A stretch of 64,000 nt of DNA from Persicaria tinctoria (taxonomy: Eukaryota > Streptophyta > Magnoliopsida > Caryophyllales > Polygonaceae): assembly GCA_037127255.1 (NCBI GenBank), contig JBANSL010000005.1, positions 84,961,160 to 85,025,159 on the forward strand, read 5' to 3'. Position 1 is the stretch's first letter, and each line of letters opens with the position of its first letter. The translations under genes and the position numbers were made by a program. The notes beneath the pieces are model-generated. The model made no database searches. It saw nothing but the letters and a program-made list of their open reading frames with translations, and was not told where the DNA came from. This document shows, in pieces, positions 23,301 through 33,338 of this stretch.

Positions 23301-23522
23301 TTTATTCTTTTAGTTTTTACCTTATTTTAGTCTTTTAATTTTGTTCTCCAATTTCCCTAATTGATTATTGAATGATTATTCTAATAAATGATCAAAAAAA
23401 ACTAACAAGCTTGTTTTGTTACAATTTTAGGTGGATCATCAGTGATACCAAACCGCAATAGTATGATGTTCGGGATCACAACTAGTGCACTCGTATTGTT
23501 AACGATTGTGTTCAACATATAA
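20395..23522 (+). CDS. Cysteine-rich repeat secretory protein (two Gnk2 domains)
   Basis: Two exons, 20395-21289 and 23431-23522, join in phase to 328 residues. Residues 1-24 form a signal peptide. Two Gnk2 (DUF26, stress-antifungal) domains each carry the diagnostic C-x8-C-x2-C: C89-C98-C101 and C205-C214-C217. A proline-rich linker (about 256-292) follows. The second exon adds a small-residue stretch (GGSS) and a hydrophobic end (about 310-328) with no cytoplasmic tail. That arrangement looks like a GPI-anchor signal more than a receptor-like kinase or plasmodesmal-type tail. Known family members act in the apoplast or at the plasma membrane, some with mannose-binding or antifungal activity; a role here is inference. 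The first exon is GC-rich compared with its surroundings. The 2.1-kb intron is full of MITE sequence. Confidence 0.88.
21385..21700. mobile_element. Decayed Stowaway-family sequence inside the Gnk2-gene intron
   Basis: The phrases TTTACTATTCACGCAC and CGTATATGAATAGTAAA, and an end GAATGGATGGAGTA, match the interior and end of the Stowaway copies at 17136 and 30738. The left terminus is degraded. Confidence 0.5.
22100..23003. mobile_element. Long-TIR MITE in the Gnk2-gene intron
   Basis: The left end (CCCCAACAGCTTTGCTAAAATAGAG...CTCTAAAAT) is matched in reverse by the right end (ATTTTAGAGATTTTTTACAA, GTTGTTGGG) over roughly 90 bp with small gaps. The repeat carries several AGAGATTTT / AAAATCTCT units. 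A C14 run is at 22161-22174. No clear target duplication or coding capacity. Confidence 0.6.
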
Positions 23523-23523
23523 A

Positions 23524-23823
23524 ACGATCGATCCCTCACTCTTTGACGCTATGAATCTACACACCTATTACGCGTGTTGAATATATGAATTGACTGGATG
23601 GAGGTCGTCGATATCGATCTCGATCGAGTGTAACGATTATGTACGATTGAAGTAATTGTATGTCATACTTTCCTTATGCAAATGGATGAAATGTGATTGT
23701 GTCGTTGTAAATTTGAATGTGAATTTTTATATATATGTACTGCGTGCGTATGACAATATATATAGTGAAAGACTGAAAGCAAACTCTTGTTGAAAGTTAA
23801 AAATGTTTAGAAGTTAAAAGTTA
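23524..23823 (+). other. 3' region of the Gnk2-domain gene
   Basis: Downstream of the stop at 23520-23522 the sequence is typical plant 3' UTR, with AATGGATGAAATG and T-rich tracts. The CACTA terminus begins at 23824. No other gene. Confidence 0.5.
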
Positions 23824-24160
23824 CACTACAGGAAAAACGAGTCAATTTCGACGCTTTTAATGGCCATTCTCGACGCCATAAAACGTCGAAAAAATCAATT
23901 TCGACGCTTTAAGAAAGTGTCGGTAATTTTTGCGTCACGAATGGTCATGAGTCAATTTCGACATGAATGTGTCGTGACCTGTTTCGACGCATAAAAGCGT
24001 CGAGATTGGCATGCCATTTTCGACGCCCTAGGGTGTCGAAAATGGCTCATTTAATTCCTACTTCCAGCCAATCTTGACACTTTAGGGTGTCGAAAATGGC
24101 TGATCTCATTGTTACTGTCAACCATTTTCGACGCCCTAGGATGTCGAAATTGGCATATGT
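23824..24160. repeat. CACTA subterminal repeat region
   Basis: TTTCGACGC or its reverse GCGTCGAAA, with slight variants (TTTCGACAT, CTTGACACT, GTGTCGAAA), occurs about a dozen times in both orientations within 340 bp. Short palindromes such as TTTCGACGCCCTAGGGTGTC are among them. In En/Spm such subterminal motifs bind TNPA; here the binding role is inference from position and density. Confidence 0.85.
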
Positions 24161-26718
24161 ATTTTTTTTTTATTAATACTTTTCTTTCTTCACTTTTCTA
24201 AATTAATTAGCACATATAAGTAAGGTTGTAGCACAAGCTATAAGAGATAAAGTATACATAATGCATCATTTAAATTCACATAACCACATGTTGGGTACAA
24301 TTGAGTGCTTAAAATAACCATTAAGTTCTCAATTTAAGTCACAAAATACACACATCCAAAATATCATACTCCCATTAAACATCTAATCATATGTTCTGCT
24401 GCACCTTGGATCCTATTTTACAAGAGGAACTAAAGAGATACCCAGAAAGGAACAAAAGCCTAACACATAGTCCCATTTCAGTAGGAGTAAACATGCATGT
24501 TGCTGAGGATGACCTGAGCCGGAATCAATAACTTTGCATCATCATTCATCACAACCACCTGAGTCCATTGAAAACAACAATATCAGCAACGATTGGCAAA
24601 TCCAGTAGTCTAGCATCCACAACCTAGCAGCAAGAAATGCTAGCTCTTACATTTAGCGGCTGATAGGAAACTAAAATTTGCCCACATGATTCGATGAATT
24701 AGAATTTCATAATATAAAAATTGGACTCCAGATGGAAATTGACAAACTAAATGAAAATAAAAGCACAAAGATAGTTGTAAATTCGATGAAGAAGTAATAT
24801 AGAACTTTTTCAATAGCTACCTAGATATTAATAAACTAGCAAAATTAGAATTCAAATTGAAATAGAAGAACAATAGCAAGATATATAACGAAGACTGAAG
24901 ACAATAGCAAGATGTATAACTGAAGACTAAAGTTGCTTTTTTTTATTGATGGCCTATGTAAAATAGGACATGTGCGTAAGGCTCAAGGAGTGAAGGGCTT
25001 TTGTTATAAATGCATCCACAATCATGCATTATTAAACCAGAAAAAGAACAGATCTTTTATCCAAAGGATGCAAAACAGTGTGTGTGTATATATATATATA
25101 TATATGCATTCAACAATAGTCTGAATGTCTCTATCTCAAGATCAGTGCAAAGTGTGGGTTAAGTTTAGAATCTCTCCTTTATATACATATATTCAATCAA
25201 TAAGTTTAAAATTACAGATCGGCCAGCAATTCAAGTACAGCAACTAGATTTACAGAACCTCCCATAGACAAGTTGCTGGTGTCCTACATACAATTATGAG
25301 GACGACAATGCAATTAAGTTTAAAATTACAGATCGGCCAGGCTCTTAACTGAATTAAGTTGTCCCTTCCACAACATTAGTGCAAAAACCCCCAAATTTAG
25401 AAAAGTACTCCGGCCAATTAAGGCCCATGTCAAGTTATGTCCATTTCACACTGACAAATCAAGGAGCCAAAACAGACATTTTTTTACCAAAAAGAAGAGC
25501 ACACAGAGTTGAACAAAAGTACTCCAGCCAATTAAACACACACAAGTATTCAACTACAGTTTCACACTCACAAAAGGAGGTCTAGAACTTATACCTCTTC
25601 AAGGGATATTAGTCACATTTGATCCATGCTTTCCTCCGAATCACCACTAGTAGAAGCGACCTTCATACAAAAAAAAAAACAAAAGAGGTTAGAGATGAGA
25701 GTTGGATTAGGAAATACAAAACAAATCATTATGAAAATAAATAGAACCTGAGAATCAGCCGCGTCCAATGTAGCAGCCTCCATAAACTCTTTAACTCTAC
25801 CGGTACGAATTGCATCTAGAGCTTGTAGCATCATTTGGTTAGATTGATCTACCTTTGCTCGAAGCTCTTGATTTTCCATTTTCAGGCTTGTTAAAGCAGC
25901 TTCATTTTCCATTTTCAAGCTTGTTAAAGCAACTTCATTATCCACATCCATCTTTGTTAATTTTGATTTCAAATGCTCTACTTCCATAGAGTTGTTCATG
26001 CTCGCGGCACCACCTCTTGTTTGTCTCAAGAAAAAGGACACCCCAAAAATGTCACTTTCTTTCACTCCTAACCCAAATCAGACTGGCCTCTTAGGTTTTC
26101 CATCTTCATACATAAGCCTCTCAAACACGGCATTTTCGATTTCCACTTTAGCTTTTGACGAGCCCGGTTTTTTAAGATGTTCTTGTACTTGTTCATTTGC
26201 TTCCACCTAAAATATATGAAAACATTACTTCCCATAGTCATCAGATCATCAATGGTTCTTAAAATGACTATAGTCTCTTGTCATAATTGGACCCTTAACA
26301 ATTACTAATTTACAAGATGGGAGGAATTTCTGTCTTTGATAATTTCTTATTGTTTTTCTTCATGTGGTAAATGATATTTATAGAGTTAATAAACATATTT
26401 AGTGCAGCGTATATATAATTCTTTAGTGCAGGAGTGTCAGGAATTGGAGATGTGCATGTTGAGTGCATATTATTTCCCAAGCATTACTTCATGTTTAGAG
26501 AAGAAGAGAACATCAAACAGTACAAAAAAGAAGTAAAAAGAAAATACATACCAAGAACTCCGATGAAATTGTATTATCAACAAACCCTCCATCATGTTTG
26601 GTATGAGTCAATTTGAAAAACTCTAGGTGGCTAGGTTCTCTTCCCTTTGATTCCACCTTCAATAAATTAACCAAAAAAAAACATTATACTCATCATTGAC
26701 AAAAAATTATATTAAATA

Positions 26719-26727
26719 AATAAATAT

Positions 26728-26803
<76 letters not shown>
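26719..26803. repeat. (TA)n tract in a TNPA-like intron
   Basis: Nearly pure TA interrupted by a few A, about 85 bp, between the fourth and fifth exons of the TNPA-like gene. Confidence 0.9.
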
Positions 26804-26806
<3 letters not shown>

Positions 26807-28116
26807 CACATAATGAAAATCCATACAAAATCAGCCCTTTTATTAGCATAACTAGTAGAACCAGTGATGTGCACGTGACTTTTGGATGCTCTTGCCTCTT
26901 TTGCTTGTTTGGATTGTTCCTATAGTAACAATCACATAAATAGTTAGAAAATGCAAAACCTGGTGTGAGCTTTATTCAGGACATAAGTGAGCTTTGATGT
27001 AACTTATCTTGAAAGGAGTGAGCTTTTGGTAAACTAGTTCTTAATGCCTCCTTCAGAAGATGGGAATAAACTCGGGATTAAATGAATAAGTACCTTACTT
27101 TCTTCTGAATACCAATAATCAACCAAACGTATCCATTGGTTAAGCTCTTGTCCATCAGGCCCATCCTTGTAGATTTCCTCTTTTTCTCTATCCTTTGGGT
27201 TAAATTTTTTATCCTTCAAAGCATGTTTGTACTGCCTCCAATGTTTGGAAACACGCATGAGGATTGCCTTGTCATATGTGCCTCCGTCTGGGATAAGAAA
27301 CTTAGACTGCAAAAAAAAAGTAATTACTCCCCATACGACAGAAAATAAACAATGTAAATCCAAATAAATTTCAAAACATAAAGATACTAACTCGAACTAG
27401 TTGAATAATCTCAGCTTTAAATTGATCGTGAATGTCATTCCATGTCTTCTCTCCAATGGGGCAGAATCTCTTATTTCTGGCCAAAGATCCAAGGTATTTG
27501 ACTAAAATATAACCACCTTTGCGTATTGGTTGGTTGAGGTTATTGAAGTTGACAACGCATCTGAGCCCAACATCAAGGGTGTCTATATTGCGAGCTTGTA
27601 CCGGTCCACTCAACTTCATACGCTTTCCTTCCCTATCTATTTACACAATTGCAAATCAACAAACATATAAGAAAGTAAGAACACATTAAGCTACAATGCT
27701 ATTTGAGTTGAAAGATTTCAGAAAAAAAAAAAAGTATTTTTCCTTTCTGTTGACAGATTTCAGTTGCAATAGTTTATCCATTAAGATTCTTAGAGAAGGG
27801 GATGATGAGCTTAAGAGTTCGAAAACATGGAAAAATAAATTTCAATCAACTAATAAAATGTCTAATTCACTCACCAATAATCAAAACCTCTTCCTTTTCA
27901 TCAAAATCTGGCTCATCAGGCCAATCTGATTGTAGATTTGTTTGCTTTACACGCCGAACTCTGGCCCGCTTGGCTTTAGTCTTTTTACCACTTTCATTTT
28001 CATTCTGCACTGGCTCACTATTGGCTTCTCTAACCGGCTCTTCCATGTGAGCATTGATATTAGGTGAAGGTGCACTAGCTGATCGCATGAGTAATTTACC
28101 CTTCATTGGTTTGGGA

Positions 28117-28580
28117 GGCCTAGACTTTTTTGTTTCTTTATCTTTTTCATGATGAGTCAAATGGCCTTATGCATTTCTCCTTTTCTCTTTGCTAAGAGTA
28201 TGAGGAATACTTGTAGAATGTGCACTTACACTTGTCATTCTCTCTTTGCCATGGGAACCTTGAAGATGTCTTGAATGGGCATCTCCACTTGTTGAATGGG
28301 CATCTCCACTTTTTGTTTCTTTATCTTTTTCATGATGAGTCGAATGGCCTTGTGCATTTCTCCTTTTCTCTTTGCTAAGAGTATGAGGAATACTTGTAGA
28401 ATGGGCACTTACACTTGTCATTCTCTCTTTGCCATGGGAACCTTGAAGATGTCTTGAATAGGCATCTCCACTTGTTGAATGGGCACTTACACTTTTCATT
28501 CTCTCTTTGCCATGGGAACCTTGAAGATGTCTTGAATGGGAATCTCCACTTGTTGAATGGGCACTTCAGGTTGCTCCTAT
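28117..28580 (-). repeat. Coding tandem repeat in the TNPA-like first exon
   Basis: A 183-bp unit (61 codons) repeats (GCATTTCTCC at 28171 and 28354). A 78-bp subunit (26 codons) repeats beside it (CATTCTCTCTTT at 28419 and 28497). Encoded phrases are SRHLQGSHGKERM, SVSAHSTS, HTLSKEKRRNA and HHEKDKETK. Both periods are multiples of three, so copy-number change keeps the frame. Confidence 0.85.
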
Positions 28581-28799
28581 CTCTCTACCATGATTACCAA
28601 GAAGTGTAGGTGAGCTAGCTGAATAGGCATCTCCGCTGTCTTTCCTTCTCACTCTGACATCTCCAACTGACCTCGACTCTAGTACTTGATCGTGAATAGT
28701 TTTTGTTCTTTTGCTTCTATAGCTCATTTCAAAACAAGAGAAATGGGTAATCTTGTCCTGCATTGCAAGTGAGGAGTGGTTAGTGCTCACATTCGTAAC

Positions 28800-29543
28800 A
28801 AAGTATAATAATAGATGTTTATACTGAACATATATTGCCTAAAAGCCTGAGATGTCATAAACTATATAAAAGTTATATAAAAACAGTGAAGAAGATTTAT
28901 GCAGTCTCAAGGCACAGCTTTAGCAGAAATCAATGCGTTTAAGCTCCAGTCCTAGTAATGATATTACTAAAGAATCAAATAAGGAATAGTTGATAATCAA
29001 ATGTTGAATTGATTAGTAGGCATATATATGTTGAATTGATGGAGTGTTTGTTTGACAGGTTAAGGTATTGGGAAGGCAGAGCTGAAAGCTTAATCAGCAG
29101 AGAAAGAAGGTATTGGAAAGTAGCTACAGCTTGAGTATAAAGAGGCTGATATTGGAAAATTTATGCAGGAGATTGAGAAATGCAAACACCAACAGAAAGA
29201 AGTTGAACGACTAAGGATGAAGGATTACAGAAATGAAGATGAACCTTGTTTGCAGCAGATGATTTCCAGCCGAGTGCCAATGCCAGCAAAGAGTTATCTT
29301 GCAGGCAAAAACTATATAGAAAGTGGGGAAATAAGTACTTAAAACATGAATTTCATAGCATTTATACGTTAGCAATAAATCTATACTTAGCACAAGAAAT
29401 TTTAACATGATGCATATCTGATTGGTTTGTGGATACCTTACAAAAAGTAACAAGCTCAAATAAAATAAAGAACATTTATAATTTGTATCAACTAGACTCA
29501 AACAAAGTTATGCTAATAAAGGTTACACGAATGAGATTCACAA
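28800..29543. other. Spacer between the two CACTA genes
   Basis: No domain recognised. It should hold the TNPA-like promoter and leader on the minus strand. The 96-codon frame at 29211-29501 has no family likeness I can name. Confidence 0.4.
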
Positions 29544-29870
29544 CTAAAGCATGACATTGCCCAAATCAAACAAATCTCTAGGTTTTGTCTTGATCACGTG
29601 AAACCAGTCTTTATGCATCTCATCTTCCACGAAAAAGACTTGTTTAGCTTGAGATGGAAATATAAACGGATCATCTTTCAACAATCTACCCGTATGCATC
29701 AACTTAGAGAAATTGACACAAGCACCTCCATTGGCATATGTCCTGACACCCCTGTTTATGTCCACCCAATCACAACGAAATACAATGACTTTGTAGACCC
29801 CATAATAGTCCAACTCATATATACAAGTGTAATTATTTATATTTAATAAAAGATTATTCATATATATGTA
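29544..29870 (-). pseudogene. TNPD-side DUF4216 fragment
   Basis: Minus-strand coding DYYGVYKVIVFRCDWVDINR, YANGGACVNFSKLMHT and DPFIFPSQAKQVFFVEDEMH is the DUF4216 domain found at the C-terminal side of plant CACTA transposases. It is followed by DWFHVIKTKPRDLFDLG. Upstream it is interrupted: the YYGVYKV-coding stretch recurs at 30068-30096 across a 250-bp insert, and the usual segment between DUF4218 and DUF4216 is gone. Confidence 0.8.
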
Positions 29871-30109
29871 CATATGAATAATCATGAATAATGTCATTGT
29901 TTATAATTATTTTAATCATTGTCGTTTGATCTTCTTAATCCGTCGCTCCAAATTTGCTCATAAATCAGGTAAAACTTCGGTTAGGAAGGAACCTACCGAT
30001 AGCATATACAGTAATGGATTAGGTCACGCAGACCGAAATCGCTGTATATCCTCTCTATATATAATTAGACTTTGTAGACCCCATAATAGTCCAACGAAAA
30101 ATTATTGGT

Positions 30110-30561
30110 ATTCACCTTTCAATAGGATACATCCACCTATAATGAACAGGTCCACCAAGTTTAACCTCATCCACTAGGTGTATTAATAGGTGAACCATGA
30201 TGGTAAAGAAGGTTGGAAGGAACTCCTTTTCCATTTCACAAAGGGTCAAACTAAGTCTTCTTTGGACAATATCCAGTTCTTCTAAATCGAGAGTGGTAGA
30301 GCACAAATACTTGAAGAAGGCTGATAATTCAGAAAGGGTGTCAATTACCCTTGTAGCACTAGTTGCACGTAAAGCCACAGGAATGATATCTTGCATCAAA
30401 ACATGATTGTCATGACTTTTAAGGTTCAAGAGTTTATGTTGCTTCATGTTGACACAACAGGAGAGATTAGACTCATATTCATTAGGGACTTTAAGCTTCT
30501 GCAAGACTCTCAAAAATCGTTCTTTTTCATCGGAAGACATAGTGTAGGAAGCTGGAGGCAT
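30110..30561 (-). pseudogene. TNPD-side DUF4218 fragment
   Basis: It encodes SYTMSSDEKERFLRVLQKLK, LKSHDNHVLMQDIIPVALRA, LSELSAFFKYLCSTTLDLEE and LPTFFTIMVHLLIHLVDEVK, ending HYRWMYPIER at a good donor site. This is DUF4218, normally located between the tnp2 catalytic part and DUF4216. The tnp2 part is missing upstream, so this copy cannot encode an active transposase. Confidence 0.85.
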
Positions 30562-30667
30562 ATAAGGCTCTCAATTAGTACTTTGGAATGGAGGTTAGTA
30601 CTTTGGCTCCGTTTGATTGATTTTTCAACTTGATAGGACATTCTTAGTCAGTTGATGGTTAGTACTG

Positions 30668-31210
30668 AGGCTCCATTTGACAAAATACTAGTCGATGGGG
30701 TAGTTGAAGCTGATAACTTATTTGTGTTAAATATATACTACCTCCGCCTCACAAAGCATGTTGTTTTGCTTTTGGCACGCTTTTTAAGAATGGTAAAAAT
30801 TGTATAAAATATCAATGATTTTTTTAATTTTAAAAAATAATTTCATACTTAATACAATTATCTATGAAATTATGAAAAAAAATTGTTTAAAAAATTAATA
30901 TTTTATAGAGTTTTTAGCTTCTTTAAAAAATGTGTCAAAGAATAAAACTACAAGTTTTTTGAGACGGATGGAGTATATGTTAATAAGCTAGTATGATGTT
31001 TGTAAACTTGGCGGTTGGAGTAGGTGATGGAAACTTGTGAATATAAAATCATAAGCTCCGAAAAGCTTCGGTGAGTAGCTGTTGGAACACTCTCATTTCA
31101 AAATCTAATAAAACTAAAATATTATATTTATTTCATTTACAAATATATAATATCAAAATCAAAAGGTACAATGAGCTAGGTCATGGGTTTTATTTTGTCA
31201 AACGGAGCCT
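30668..31210. mobile_element. hAT-like non-autonomous element
   Basis: Terminal inverted repeats AGGCTCCATTTGACAAAATA and (reversed) AGGCTCCGTTTGACAAAATA differ at one base. The flanks are TAGTACTG (30660-30667) and TAGTACCT (31211-31218), an 8-bp duplication with one mismatch, as expected for hAT. No transposase. A Stowaway MITE is nested inside. A further GGCTCCGTTTGATTGA phrase at about 30606 suggests a second, partial family member next to it. Confidence 0.8.
30738..30973. mobile_element. Stowaway MITE nested in the hAT-like element
   Basis: It starts CTACCTCCGCCTCACAAAGC and ends in GAGACGGATGGAG, flanked by TA at 30736-30737 and 30974-30975. The interior matches the other Stowaway copies (ATGTGTCAAAGAATAAAACTACAAG). 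It interrupts, and so is younger than, the surrounding hAT-like element. Confidence 0.82.
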
Positions 31211-31394
31211 TAGTACCTATGGTGGATTGCTTGATTTCAGAACCCTAAATACAAGCTTTGCATTCAAAGTTTGGCATGATAACTCTAATTCTTATTAGAT
31301 GTTGAGATTCACATAATAGGACACAATGTCTTCCAGAGTTGGACACTTGTGTTGATGTAACGATTTCAAGTAAGTTGATTGTTTAGTTAATAAT

Positions 31395-31575
31395 TGTTGA
31401 GATGTGAATGTGACCAAAAGTGTCCCACATCGGAAAGTTGAATATATCAAGCCCTAGTATATGAGTCGGTGGACTACTCCTTCTATTGCTAATTTGTTTT
31501 AGAATAGAACCTCACTCGGCTTGTGTGCTAGGCTACTAGCGCATGTGCACGAGCGCACACAACCCCGGACTTTGA
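31395..31575 (+). mobile_element. TRIM-related solo LTR
   Basis: TGTTGAGATGTGAATGTGACC, GTGTCCCACATCGG, TCACTCGGCTTGTGTGCTAGG and CGAGCGCACACAACCCC follow the order of the TRIM LTR at 8940-9487 with many differences. There is no second LTR nearby. The right end is approximate. Confidence 0.6.
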
Positions 31576-31828
31576 TAATAATTACTCTCTTTGAGGTCAT
31601 TGTTTCCTCGGTGTTTGTTTTTTGTACTGGTTAGATCAAGTTGGGGAGGGTGGTGTTGGTATAATTTATGAACAACGATTGTCATGACCTTCTTTCTAGC
31701 GTGTGTAATTACTGCATTTGTCTATTTAGCTGAAGTTGAAACGGGGATGGGATACAGATCTAATATTTCAACCATATGATGTGTTTGTGCATGCATAGCC
31801 ATGACTTGTAATAGGAAACCATGGACTT

Positions 31829-32245
31829 GAAAGGATTACGCTCACTGATCCTTCATCACTTAAATCAACAAGCATGATCTCTGATCCTGTTCTGCTTCAA
31901 GTTGTGCGCAGTCCGGTAATTTTTCTTGTTGTTCAGTACAGGGAAAGTAATCATGTCCTTGCTGTTCAGTCCGGTAGTTTTTCTCTCAACTTGTGCTTCT
32001 TTATTTGGGAGTTTTTAGTAGCCGAGTTAGATTATTTGACCTTTGTATTCATAAATTCAAATAGGGGTCATTGGAATCTTTTGATCCTCTGTCACTTCGG
32101 TGAAAGCTTGGCTTCAAAGACCAAAAAGCCAATCATGCCACTGCTTGATTCTCTACATAAGGCAGGATGCAGAAGATCAACAACGGATAATGATGCCCAT
32201 TGTACCTTAGCATCAAACAGGCTAGATTACAAGCGTCAGACCTAA
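31829..32245 (+). pseudogene. Ulp1 (C48) SUMO/Rub protease fragment
   Basis: The plus strand encodes FVFINSNRGHWNLLILCHFG followed by ESLASKTKKP and MPLLDSLHKA. This is the segment of plant Ulp1-type cysteine proteases that carries the catalytic His (in GHW) and Asp (in LLDSL). The rest of the catalytic domain, with the Gln and Cys, is not recognisable on either side, and the frame loses similarity after DSLHKA. It is therefore a gene fragment, perhaps moved by a transposon. It could also be one exon of a gene whose other exons have decayed. Confidence 0.65.
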
Positions 32246-32332
32246 AAACATTAGTCATGTATTTTTATGAGAATTGGTGTCACTGACCAGTCATACTTGC
32301 TCAAGGAACGTCAGGTCGATCCAGACCAGTAC

Positions 32333-32830
32333 TCAGGAAACCAAACACAGTGCAATAGGAACAACATTGTTCGTGACATTAAGAGTATTTGCTTCACTTT
32401 TCATACCCTTACTTGAACCCACAAAGACCTCATCACCAGTCCTAAGATCAAGAGCCTTCATTCTTTGAATATTACTCATGTATATACAACAAAACAACTC
32501 ACCATTACAAGGATATGGAGCAACCAGTTTCCTCCACCTTTTCAGCTCACCGTCTTCCCAACATGGACTGATGAGGCATCTTTTCTCCAGGCGCCACTCT
32601 CCCCTGGCATAGTCTACTATCTTCCACACACATAGCCTCTGGACATTGTTATCGCAGAGCTCAATCTCGCAAAACTTGAACAAAGTCCTGATGCCGCAAA
32701 TGAATGAGATTCATGCCCGAGTTCACCAGGATCTTACCCAGTCCACTAGGCAGCTGAATGCGGCCAAATCTGTCAGGGCTGTCAAAGGGATCATAAGTTA
32801 CTATACTCCTTGTTTTCAAATCAAACTAGT
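32333..32830 (-). pseudogene. F-box-associated-domain gene, diverged copy 4
   Basis: The encoded phrases VTYDPFDSPDRFGRIQLPSG (about 32740-32810), QRLCVWKIVDYARGEWRLEK, RCLISPCW and LVAPYPCNGELFCC match the family but are clearly more diverged than copies 1-3. A frameshift near 32683 separates the first part from the rest, and the N-terminal half is missing. Confidence 0.75.
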
Positions 32831-33338
32831 GCAAGATACCGTTTTAGTTTGAGATTGAGATCAAGATTGACTACTATCAAATACGGTCTTTAATTACTCA
32901 GTTGTGTTGGTGAATAGTTTGGGATTTTTCAATGAGGAAGAGTACTCTCAAACAGGACGGCTGCAAATCTGCATCGATCTCACCAGCTCTTTAAGGATAA
33001 GGCAAAGAACAGAGTTGATGATCTGCAAATTACAAGATGTTGTCGTGCACAATTTATTAACTTCCTTGTCCTTGAGAAGCAGGCTTAGGTGCTAGTTGAA
33101 TTGGAAGGCATGACGTTGAAAGTTTGATGCGACGTTATCCTTTCTAGTTCATGTACGTTTACCAAATTCTATTGCTCAATCAAATGTGAGCAACAATGTC
33201 TCTGATGCTGAGATCATATATAGAGGTTGAAACACAAAATGGTTAGTGTTAATGTTCCTTCTAGTTACATACTTACATGTCACATTCATACTAATTGTAA
33301 CAAAACATTTAATTTTACATCAAAATATAACAACACGG

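Larger units (their letters stand above)
25613..28727 (-). pseudogene. TNPA-like CACTA gene (Transposase_24), seven exons with nonsense codons
   Basis: Exons splice in frame at 28727-27875 (start uncertain), 27636-27392, 27306-27094, 26919-26827, 26656-26552, 26206-25748 and 25660-25613. The first exon is a repeat-rich basic region. Exons 2-5 form the Transposase_24 (Ptta/En/Spm) domain with TWNDIHDQFKAEI, GGTYDKAILMRVSKHWRQYK, HITGSTSYANKRADF and SKGREPSHLEFFKLTHTKHD. Exon 6 is a coiled coil with TSLKMEN repeats. In-frame stops lie at 28566-28568 (TGA), 28164-28166 (TAA) and 26078-26080 (TGA). Each is one C-to-T change from the codon expected from the paralogous repeat or family. All splice sites are intact, so inactivation is recent or the stops are all there is. 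Confidence 0.85.
23824..30667 (-). mobile_element. CACTA (En/Spm) DNA transposon, one end recognised
   Basis: The left terminus is CACTACAGGAAAAACG preceded by TTA (possible 3-bp target duplication). Inside it, on the minus strand, are TNPD-side domains DUF4218 and DUF4216, then a TNPA-like Transposase_24 gene, in the order usual for plant CACTA elements. The matching right terminus (…CCTGTAGTG) was not found, and no tnp2 core is seen upstream of DUF4218. The distal part is therefore deleted or replaced, and the listed end is only the limit of recognisable sequence, next to a hAT-like insertion. Confidence 0.85.

Noticed and set aside
25992..26210. Plus-strand frame over the TNPA-like coiled coil
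   Set aside because: Antisense of exon 6, which has clear splice borders and family phrases.
23824..33300. A complete CACTA element with both termini
   Set aside because: No CCTGTAGTG-like right end was found between 30.5 and 33.3 kb by reading; only one terminus is claimed.
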